Position numbers and translations under genes: made by a program. Below the pieces are notes generated by a model. It saw nothing but the letters and a program-made list of their open reading frames with translations, did no database searches and was not told the origin of the DNA. This document shows, one piece after another, positions 1 to 5,342 of a DNA stretch of 6,222 bases (position 1 is its first letter; each line of letters starts with the position of its first letter). Location: positions 1 to 6,222 of the forward strand of contig JAEYOB010000364.1 of assembly GCA_023412175.1 (NCBI GenBank). Direction: 5' to 3'. Source of the DNA: Pseudomonadota bacterium. GTDB lineage: Bacteria > Pseudomonadota > Alphaproteobacteria > Azospirillales > Azospirillaceae.

Positions 1-690
1 GCCTTCGCCGGGCTGGGGGCGCGGGTGGCGCTGCACGCGTCGGCGAACCGCGAGGCGGCGGAGCGGCTGGTGGCGGACCTGTCGGCCGGCGGATCCGAGG
101 TGCGGCTGTTCACCGGCGACTTCCGCCGGCCGGGCGAGGTGGAAGCGGTGGTGGACGGTGCGGCCGAGGCCCTCGGCGGGCTCGACGTGCTGGTCAACAA
201 CGCCGGCACCATGGTCGGCCGCACGCCGCTGGCGGTTCTCGACGATGCCTTCCTGGACGAGGTGGTTGACCTCAACCTCCGCTCGGTGGTGGTCGCCTGC
301 CGCCGCGCCCTGCCGGTGCTGAAGGCGGCGGGCGGCGGGGCGATCGTCAACACCGTTTCCATCTCGGCGCGGACCGGCGGCAGTCCGGGATCATCCATCT
401 ACAGCGCGTCGAAGGCGTTCGTCTCGACCTTCACCCGTTCGCTGGCGGCGGAGCTGGCGCCGGACCGGATCCGCGTCAACGCGGTGTCGCCGGGCACCAT
501 CGACACCGACTTCCACGGGCGCTACTCGTCGCCTGAGAAGCTGGCCGCCACGGCGGCGCGCATCCCGCTGGGCCGTTTGGGCACGGCGGAAGATTGCGTC
601 GGCGCCTATCTGTTCCTGGCCTCCGAACGGCTCAGCGGCTACATCACCGGCCAGACCGTCGAGGTGAACGGCGGCCAGCTGATGATCTGA
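1..690 (+). CDS. SDR family NAD(P)-dependent oxidoreductase, 5'-truncated by window edge
   Basis: The reading frame is open from base 1, so this is the C-terminal 229 residues of a classical short-chain dehydrogenase. The N-terminal TGxxxGIG nucleotide-binding motif, about 25 residues, lies outside the window. Visible marks are the NNAG motif (bases 196-207), a serine pair just before the active site (358-366), and the catalytic YSASK, with Tyr codon 400-402 and Lys codon 412-414. After these come the family's RVNAVSPG stretch and the usual C-terminal end with TGQTVEVNGG. Members are soluble cytoplasmic enzymes that oxidise alcohols or reduce ketones with NAD(P)(H). Sequence style is FabG/glucose-1-dehydrogenase-like, but the substrate cannot be read from it. 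The GTG at base 25 is an internal valine codon rather than the start, because in-frame SDR-like sequence (GLGARVALH) precedes it. There is no evident functional link to the copper genes downstream. Family call is secure, substrate unknown. Confidence 0.93.
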   Translation, partial: AFAGLGARVALHASANREAAERLVADLSAGGSEVRLFTGDFRRPGEVEAVVDGAAEALGGLDVLVNNAGTMVGRTPLAVLDDAFLDEVVDLNLRSVVVACRRALPVLKAAGGGAIVNTVSISARTGGSPGSSIYSASKAFVSTFTRSLAAELAPDRIRVNAVSPGTIDTDFHGRYSSPEKLAATAARIPLGRLGTAEDCVGAYLFLASERLSGYITGQTVEVNGGQLMI

Positions 691-707
691 CGGACGGTCG
701 CCGTCCG
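691..707 (+). terminator. Stem-loop directly after the SDR stop, possible terminator
   Basis: A perfect 7-bp inverted repeat, CGGACGG / CCGTCCG with a TCG loop, begins on the first base after the SDR stop codon. It is followed by GC-rich sequence with no T-tract, so it is not a canonical intrinsic terminator. It could instead protect the mRNA 3' end or act with Rho. The position right after a stop and before a new gene cluster supports a transcript-end role. Confidence 0.4.
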
Positions 708-712
708 CGACC

Positions 713-763
713 GGGGCCGGTGCCCCAAGGGTGTTTCCCTTCGCAGCGGGTTCGGGGCATAAA
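713..763 (+). promoter_or_regulatory. Structured leader/promoter region of the copper cluster
   Basis: This lies in the 103-base gap before the DUF2946-like gene. It contains GGGGC (713-717) / GCCCC (722-726), and AAGGG (727-731) / CCCTT (737-741) around a TGTTT loop. In addition TGCCCC (721-726) can pair with GGGGCA (754-759), which excludes the first pairing. A weak promoter is possible, with TTCCCT (735-740) as -35, a 17-base spacer and CATAAA (758-763) as -10. The AAGGG palindrome would then overlap the -35 box, as an operator might. I do not recognise a known copper-regulator box or a cobalamin riboswitch core. The palindromes are directly visible; their function is inferred. Confidence 0.3.
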
Positions 764-793
764 CGGTGGCGTTGAGAGAGGATCGGCAACGGC

Positions 794-1189
794 GTGAGCA
801 TGGATCCGGCCACCATGGACCCCCGATTGCGGCATCGGCTCGCATCAGTGCTGGCCGTTGCCCTGTTGCTGGTCCGGGTGCTGTTCGCAACCACCCCGGA
901 TGGCCTGTCCGGTATCGGCACCGGTGCATCCCACGTTGGGCCGGCACACGCAAACAACAGCCACGCCCACCACTCGCAACCCGATCACTCCGATGAAGGT
1001 GACCGGCAGCACGGGACGTGCCACTTCTGCCGGTTCCAGGATGCGCTCCTTCCGCCGCCGACGTCGGAGGCGATCCTCCGCACGCTGCCGCCGGTCGCCG
1101 TCCTGTGGCTTCCGCCGGCGCAGCGGATGGCGCCCGCACTCGACTTCCTCGTCTCCGTCCAGCCTCGTGCCCCTCCCCGGTCCGTCTGA
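794..1189 (+). CDS. DUF2946-like small exported protein with His/Cys-rich metal-binding segment
   Basis: This is a 131-residue protein. It has a short charged N-terminus, one hydrophobic segment at about residues 16-33 (uncleaved anchor or signal peptide), then a metal-ligand-rich stretch. Residues 47-79 contain eight histidines (47, 52, 57, 59, 60, 65, 73, 77) and a CxxC pair (C76, C79) in the context HGTCHFCRF. A proline-rich tail with a second weakly hydrophobic patch follows. Small size, one N-terminal hydrophobic helix, a mid-protein His-rich loop and a C-x-x-C are typical of DUF2946 proteins, which often sit beside copper genes; their biochemical role is not established. I infer a periplasm-facing metal-binding protein, probably for copper. 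The GTG at 794 is preferred because the purine-rich AGAGAGGA at 775-782 lies 11 bases upstream; ATG 800 is an alternative start two codons later. It is first in the copper cluster, 94 bases before ycnI. Exact family assignment rests on motif resemblance only. Confidence 0.7.
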   Translation: MSMDPATMDPRLRHRLASVLAVALLLVRVLFATTPDGLSGIGTGASHVGPAHANNSHAHHSQPDHSDEGDRQHGTCHFCRFQDALLPPPTSEAILRTLPPVAVLWLPPAQRMAPALDFLVSVQPRAPPRSV

Positions 1190-1246
1190 TCCCGTCCGCA
1201 GATCCGACATCAACCGCCGTTCCACGCCCCTGGCGCGGACGGTCAT

Positions 1247-1268
1247 GCGTGGACGCCCACGTCCATGC
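1247..1268 (+). promoter_or_regulatory. Stem-loop just upstream of the ycnI ribosome binding site
   Basis: GCGTGGACG (1247-1255) and CGTCCATGC (1260-1268) form a 9-bp RNA stem, including one G-U pair, around a CCCA loop. It ends two bases before the GAGGAG Shine-Dalgarno sequence. It could set translation of ycnI, mark an mRNA processing site, or stabilise the downstream message. The structure is visible in the sequence; the role is inferred. Confidence 0.35.
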
Positions 1269-1270
1269 CC

Positions 1271-1276
1271 GAGGAG
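1271..1276 (+). promoter_or_regulatory. Ribosome binding site that fixes the ycnI start
   Basis: GAGGAG is a strong Shine-Dalgarno match, 7 bases before the ATG at 1284. This spacing selects ATG 1284 over the in-frame ATG at 1293. It also selects it over the long in-frame open stretch reaching back to 858, which overlaps the DUF2946-like gene. Confidence 0.8.
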
Positions 1277-1283
1277 ATCAAAG

Positions 1284-1805
1284 ATGACGTCCATGAAGCT
1301 CGCTGTCCTCGCCGCGGCCATCGCGGTCGCCGCGCCCGCACTTGCCCATGCCCATGTCACCCTGGAGACCGGCGAAGCGCCTGCCGCCAGTTACTACAAG
1401 GCCGTTGCCCGCGTCGGTCACGGCTGCAACGGTTCCCCGACGCGGGAGATCCGGATCAGGGTACCGGACGGCATGGTGTCGGTGAAGCCGATGCCGAAGC
1501 CGGGCTGGGAGGTCTCGACGGTTGTCGGCAAGCTTGCCGTGCCGTATGAGAGCCACGGCAAGACGATCACGGAAGGAGTCACCGAGGTGCGGTGGAGCGG
1601 CGGCAAGCTGCTGGACGAGCACTACGACGAGTTCATCTTCCGCGGCCAGTTGCCCGACAGGCCCGGCGAGACGCTGTACGTGCCCATCGTCCAGATCTGC
1701 GACCAGGGCGAATCGCGCTGGATCGAGATCCCGGCCGCCGGGCAGTCCGGCAAGGACCTGAAGGAACCCGCACCGGCGATCCGCCTGACGCCGAAAGCCA
1801 AGTAG
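1284..1805 (+). CDS. ycnI: YcnI-like DUF1775 periplasmic Cu(II)-binding protein
   Basis: This is a 173-residue secreted protein. Residues 1-23 form a typical signal peptide ending AHA, so cleavage would leave His24 (HVTLE) as mature residue 1. Conserved DUF1775 marks follow in order: GHGCNGSPT (45-53), KPMPKPGW (68-75), a Trp in EVRWSGG (W104), DEHYDEF (111-117) and C139-W146 near the end of the domain. C48 and C139 may form a disulfide. Bacillus subtilis YcnI is known to bind Cu(II) through its N-terminal histidine (monohistidine brace). The same arrangement is predicted here because His24 follows the signal cleavage site. Many YcnI proteins carry a C-terminal membrane anchor; this one ends soon after the domain and looks freely periplasmic. 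It probably hands copper to, or receives it from, the CopC-CopD protein encoded 60 bases downstream. Family call is strong; direction of copper transfer is unknown. Confidence 0.92.
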   Translation: MTSMKLAVLAAAIAVAAPALAHAHVTLETGEAPAASYYKAVARVGHGCNGSPTREIRIRVPDGMVSVKPMPKPGWEVSTVVGKLAVPYESHGKTITEGVTEVRWSGGKLLDEHYDEFIFRGQLPDRPGETLYVPIVQICDQGESRWIEIPAAGQSGKDLKEPAPAIRLTPKAK

Positions 1806-1865
1806 CGCCGGCGAACCGGGAGGCGGCGCCGGGCCTGAGCCGCTGCCGCCGCCGGGGGAGAGAGT

Positions 1866-3500
1866 ATGAATACCCTGAGCCGATGGGCCGGATCGGTCCT
1901 GCTGGCGATCGCCCTCATGGGCGTCTGCTGTGGAAGCGTCCGCGCCCATGCCGTCCTGTTGGAGGCCGATCCGGCCGATGGACAGGTTCTGTCCGCCGCA
2001 CCCGGCCGGATCACCCTGCGCTTCAACGAACCGGTTCAGGTGACCGCGCTGCGGCTGGTCGACCCATCCGGCCACGCCGTTCCGCTGTCGCCGGAGGCCG
2101 GCGGTTCGCCGGAGCAGGCGGCGGCGGGGCTCCCGGCGCTTGGACACGGTAGCCACGTCCTGAGCTGGCGTCTGGCGTCGGCGGACGGACACCCGCTGGG
2201 CGGTTCGCTGGTTTTTTCCGTCGGGTCCGCCGACACCTCGCCCGCCAGTGCCGCACGGGCGGTGGACGATGAACTCCCCGCTCTGGTGATCGCCTACGGT
2301 GCGGTGCGGGCGCTGACCTACGGCGCCTCCCTGATGGCGGCGGGAGGAGCCCTCTTCCTCGTGCTCTTCGGTGGTTACACCGTGGTCGATACCGCCGCGC
2401 TCCGTCGGGGAACGGCACTTGCGGTCGTGGCAGCGGCGCTGTCCACGGTCGCGGGCGCGCTTCTCCAATCCATGATTCTCACGGGCGATCTTCCCGACGT
2501 GCCGCAGCTCGGATCGCTGCTGGCCTCCGGGATCATGACAAGCGGCCTGCTGCGCCTGGGCGGACTGGCGGTCGTCGCGGTCGGGCTGCTCCAGCCCGGC
2601 TCCCTTCCCCTGCTCGGCGTTCCGGGCGCCCTGATGGTGACCGGGTCGTTCGCCCTGACCGGCCACACGGTGCCGCACGGGTCGGCTTGGCTGGGTGCCC
2701 TGCTGATCTTCCACCTGATGGCCGCCGCGTTCTGGATCGGCGCCTTCTGGCCGCTTGCCGCCGCGACGCGCCATGCCGACCGCGGCGGCATCGTCCGCCT
2801 GATGACCCGCTTCTCCGGAATCGCCACAGTGCTCGTGCCGGCGCTGGTCGTTGCGGGGCTGGTCATGGGCTGGCGCCTCTCAGGGGGGTGGACGGCCTTG
2901 ACGACCACCGCCTACGGCTTGGCGCTCCTGGCCAAGATCGCCGCCGTTGCCGCGATGCTGGGGCTGGCCGCGTTCAACAAGCTGCGCTTCGCTCCCGCCC
3001 TGGAACGGGATGAGGACGCCCCGGCGCGGCTGCGGCGCTCCATCCTGGCGGAGGGTGCGGTCGCCGCGGGGGTCTTCGCGCTCACGGCGGCGCTGACCAG
3101 CGTGCCGCCGCCCGGCGGGCACGGCCTCGGATCGGATGCTGCCGCACATGAGGCCGCGCCGGGCAGGATGCTCCGCATGTGGAGCGGGGCCTACGAACTG
3201 GCGATGCAGGTCACTCCGGGCAGCCCCGGTATGAATTCGGTCGAACTCCGGGTTTCCTTGGAGGCTGGCGGGACGCCGGAGGACGTCATGCGGGTGACGC
3301 TGCACCTCGACAATCCGGCCCTCGGCATCGAGGGGATATCCCGCACCATGGAGCGCGTGGACACCGGCCGTTATGTTCTCCGCGGGCCGGAATTCGGGGT
3401 TCCCGGACGCTGGCGGGTCAAGATCGACCTGCTGGTCAGCGACTTCGAAAAGCGAACGGTTGGGACATCGGTCGACATTGGGCCGGAGCCGGTCCATTGA
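1866..3500 (+). CDS. CopC-CopD fusion copper protein with C-terminal YtkA/FixH-like domain (YcnJ-type)
   Basis: This is a 544-residue three-part membrane protein. A signal peptide (1-27, ending VRA) is followed by a CopC domain, about 28-120. His28 would be the mature N-terminus, and SADGHPLGG carries D107 and H109. His-Asp-His is the known CopC Cu(II) site. The Met-rich Cu(I) loop of plasmid CopC is absent, so this looks like a Cu(II)-only type. A multi-helix CopD domain (about 136-415) follows, with GHTVPH (H267, H271) and HLMAAAFWIG (H283, W290), the conserved CopD histidine region. A linker with two histidines leads to a soluble beta-type domain (about 435-544) containing VTPGSPGMN and a GRY...PGRW pattern, as in YtkA/FixH-like tails of YcnJ. 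The protein likely captures Cu(II) in the periplasm and moves it into or across the inner membrane. The start is ATG 1866 behind the purine-rich 1854-1864. Between ycnI and this gene, GGCGGC (1822-1827) can pair with GCCGCC (1845-1850). I leave the symbol blank because ycnJ, copCD and pcoCD are all in use. Confidence 0.93.
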   Translation: MNTLSRWAGSVLLAIALMGVCCGSVRAHAVLLEADPADGQVLSAAPGRITLRFNEPVQVTALRLVDPSGHAVPLSPEAGGSPEQAAAGLPALGHGSHVLSWRLASADGHPLGGSLVFSVGSADTSPASAARAVDDELPALVIAYGAVRALTYGASLMAAGGALFLVLFGGYTVVDTAALRRGTALAVVAAALSTVAGALLQSMILTGDLPDVPQLGSLLASGIMTSGLLRLGGLAVVAVGLLQPGSLPLLGVPGALMVTGSFALTGHTVPHGSAWLGALLIFHLMAAAFWIGAFWPLAAATRHADRGGIVRLMTRFSGIATVLVPALVVAGLVMGWRLSGGWTALTTTAYGLALLAKIAAVAAMLGLAAFNKLRFAPALERDEDAPARLRRSILAEGAVAAGVFALTAALTSVPPPGGHGLGSDAAAHEAAPGRMLRMWSGAYELAMQVTPGSPGMNSVELRVSLEAGGTPEDVMRVTLHLDNPALGIEGISRTMERVDTGRYVLRGPEFGVPGRWRVKIDLLVSDFEKRTVGTSVDIGPEPVH

Positions 3501-3502
3501 GC

Positions 3503-3518
3503 GGCAGGATACCTGTCC
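3503..3518. terminator. Small hairpin between the convergent operons
   Basis: GGCAGG (3503-3508) pairs with CCTGTCC (3512-3518) across an ATA loop with one bulged T. It lies in the 21 bases between the convergent stops. On the + strand it is followed by TCTTC, a poor U-tract; on the - strand no T-run follows. It may end the copper transcript weakly, or transcripts may simply run into each other. Confidence 0.25.
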
Positions 3519-3521
3519 TCT

Positions 3522-4304
3522 TCAGCCCGGCAGTCTGGGCCGGATGACCGGTCCGGCGGAGCCCTGCACGGCCATGAAATCGACCCGCACCCCGTAGAGG
3601 GCCCACAGGGTTTGCGGGGTGACGATGTCGGCCGTCGGTCCCGGACCGTCGACGCGGCCGTCGTGGACGAGCGCCACGCGGTCGGCCAGCAGCATCGCGT
3701 GGTTGGGATCGTGGGTGGACAGGAGCACGGCCATCCCACCAGCCGCCAGAGCGCGGACCCGTTGCAGGACGCGGAGCTGGTTGCCGTAGTCGAGGCTCGC
3801 CGTCGGCTCGTCGAGCACGAGCAGGCGGGGCTCCTGCGCGAGCGCGCGGGCGATCAGCACCATCTGGCGCTGGCCGCCGCTGATCCGGGTGTAGGGCTCG
3901 CCGGTCAGGGTGGCGATGCCGAGGTCTTCCAGCACCCGTTCGGCGACGGCGCGGTCCCGGCGCGAGGGTGCGGAAAACGGCCCCAACCGGGCCGTGCGCC
4001 CCATCAGCACGGTGTCGAACACGGTGAAGGGGAAATAGCCCGGCGACGCTTGAGGCACGTAGCCGGCGAGCTGTGCCACCTCCCGCCGGCCCAAGGAGGC
4101 GATGGAACGGCCGGCGAGCCGCACCTCACCGCCCTGCACCGGCAGCAGGCCGAGCAGCGTGCGGAACAAGGTGCTCTTGCCGCCGCCGTTGGGGCCGAGC
4201 AGGACCAGCACCTCGCCCGCCGCGACCGACAGCGCCGCCCCCCGGCCCACCGGCTTGCCGGGATAGCCGAAATCCAGGTCGCGGGCTTCCAGGATCACGC
4301 CCAT
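3522..4304 (-). CDS. FecE/BtuD-type ABC importer ATPase
   Basis: This is a 260-residue cytoplasmic ATPase that powers the importer encoded upstream on the same strand. All nucleotide-binding elements are present: Walker A GPNGGGKST (37-45, K43), Q-loop Q85 in YVPQ, signature ISGGQRQ (141-147), Walker B LLVLDEP (161-167) with E166, D-loop SLD (170-172) and switch His198 in STHD. The Q-loop surroundings, VPQ...PFTVFDTVLMGR, are typical of the iron-siderophore/cobalamin subgroup. Length matches that subgroup (about 250-260). Walker A has Gly41 where Ala or Ser is commoner, a harmless variation. The start codon overlaps the last 10 bases of the permease gene, and GAGG at 4313-4310 lies 5 bases upstream of the ATG, so coupled translation is likely. 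Type II importers work as two permeases plus two ATPases. The family is certain; the transported compound is not. Confidence 0.95.
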   Translation of the reverse strand: MGVILEARDLDFGYPGKPVGRGAALSVAAGEVLVLLGPNGGGKSTLFRTLLGLLPVQGGEVRLAGRSIASLGRREVAQLAGYVPQASPGYFPFTVFDTVLMGRTARLGPFSAPSRRDRAVAERVLEDLGIATLTGEPYTRISGGQRQMVLIARALAQEPRLLVLDEPTASLDYGNQLRVLQRVRALAAGGMAVLLSTHDPNHAMLLADRVALVHDGRVDGPGPTADIVTPQTLWALYGVRVDFMAVQGSAGPVIRPRLPG

Positions 4305-5341
4305 ACCCGCCTCGTCCGCAGCAGGAGCACGATGAAGAACGGCGCGCCGACGAAGGCGTTCAGCACGCCCAGCGGGATCTCAACCGCGGCCAGCGTCCGG
4401 GCCAGCGTGTCCACCGCGATCAGATACCCCGCCCCCAGCATGGCCGCGGCCGGCAGCAGACGGGCGAAGTTCGGGCCGGCCAGCATGCGGGCGAGGTGCG
4501 GCACCACGAGCCCGATCCAGCCGACGATGCCCGCGGTGGACACCGCGGCGGCGGTCATCAGCGTCGCGGCGACGATCAGCACGCCGCGCAGCAGCCCGGT
4601 GCGCACGCCCAGCGCCTGCGCCTCCTCGTCGTCGAGCGCCATCACGTTGATCCGCCAGCGTAGCAGGACGAGCGGCACCAGCCCGAGCAGCACCGGCGGC
4701 GCCAGCGTCGCCAGATCGGACAGCCGGGCCGAGGCGAGGCTGCCGAGCAGCCAGAAAGTGATGGCCGGAAGCTTGTCGTAAGGGTCGGCCAGGACCTTGC
4801 CGAGCGAGATCCCGGCCCCCAGCAGGCTGCCGACGACCACCCCGGCCACCACCAGAACGAGCACCGGGTCGTGGGCGCGGCGCACCGCCGTGGCGATGGC
4901 GTAGACGGCCGCCACCGCCGCCAGCCCGCCGATGAAGGCGAACGCCTGGATGCCAGCGGCGGGCAGCGACAGCAGGATGCCGGCGACGGCACCGAGCCCG
5001 GCGCCCGACGAGACGCCCAGGATGTCCGGCGACACCAGCGGGTTGCGGAACATGCCCTGGTAGGCGGCGCCAGCCGACGCCAGGGCCGCCCCGACCAGCA
5101 GGGCCGCCAGCACCCGCGGCAGCCGTACCTGAAGCAGGACGGTCTCGACCAGCGGATCGACGCCGGCGGATCCGCCGGTGACGGAGGCGACCGTCAGGTG
5201 GAACAGGTCGGCCAGACCGACCGGAATGCGGCCGACCGTCAGCGCCAGCAGCGATGCCGCGAGCAGCAGCAGGGCCGCCAGCAGAAGCCCGGCGGTTCCG
5301 GCCGACGCGGCCCTGCCGCGCGCTTCCGCGACGCTTGCCAT
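4295..5341 (-). CDS. FecCD-family ABC importer permease
   Basis: This is a 348-residue polytopic inner-membrane protein, the usual length for FecCD/BtuC subunits, which have about ten helices. Visible family marks are the first helix (about 17-36), RLPRVLAALLVG (73-84), the Q95...RNPLVSPDILGVSSGAG block (95-115), the cytoplasmic DDEEAQALGV (237-246) that contacts the ATPase, GWIGLVVPHLAR around H282, and a C-terminal EIPLGVLNAFVGAPFF. The frame stays open 50 codons further upstream, but that part overlaps the binding-protein gene and is Arg/Ser/Cys-rich. The ATG at 5341 is one base after the binding-protein stop and is followed by a normal FecCD N-terminus. No Shine-Dalgarno is visible before it, so expression probably depends on ribosomes finishing the upstream gene. 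There is only one permease gene, implying a homodimer, as in BtuC, rather than a FecC/FecD pair. Confidence 0.94.
   Translation of the reverse strand: MASVAEARGRAASAGTAGLLLAALLLLAASLLALTVGRIPVGLADLFHLTVASVTGGSAGVDPLVETVLLQVRLPRVLAALLVGAALASAGAAYQGMFRNPLVSPDILGVSSGAGLGAVAGILLSLPAAGIQAFAFIGGLAAVAAVYAIATAVRRAHDPVLVLVVAGVVVGSLLGAGISLGKVLADPYDKLPAITFWLLGSLASARLSDLATLAPPVLLGLVPLVLLRWRINVMALDDEEAQALGVRTGLLRGVLIVAATLMTAAAVSTAGIVGWIGLVVPHLARMLAGPNFARLLPAAAMLGAGYLIAVDTLARTLAAVEIPLGVLNAFVGAPFFIVLLLRTRRVWA
4310..4313 (-). promoter_or_regulatory. Ribosome binding site of the ATPase gene inside the permease gene
   Basis: GAGG on the minus strand, 5 bases before the ATG at 4304, lies within the last codons of the permease gene. 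It supports the ATG 4304 start and the 10-base gene overlap. Confidence 0.6.
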
Positions 5342-5342
5342 G

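Noticed and set aside
713..770. Cobalamin riboswitch, suggested by GGTGCCCC followed by AAGGG
   Set aside because: The conserved core boxes of that riboswitch are missing, the region is too short, and the downstream genes are copper-related rather than B12-related.
858..1283. In-frame upstream extension of ycnI overlapping the DUF2946-like gene
   Set aside because: The extension is Arg/Ser/Pro low-complexity sequence and would bury the signal peptide. ATG 1284 has an excellent ribosome binding site.
2023..2418. Minus-strand open frame opposite the CopC domain
   Set aside because: Its Arg/Pro-rich composition is typical of antisense translation of GC-rich coding DNA, with no recognisable domain.
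1278..2774. Long minus-strand open frame (498 codons) opposite ycnI and copC-copD
   Set aside because: It is Arg/Gly/Gln-rich with no domain pattern and lies antisense to two clearly recognised genes. High GC content suppresses stop codons and produces such shadows.
3612..4781. Plus-strand open frame (389 codons) opposite the ATPase and permease genes
   Set aside because: It is His/Gln/Arg/Ala-rich with no motif and antisense to complete, motif-bearing genes.
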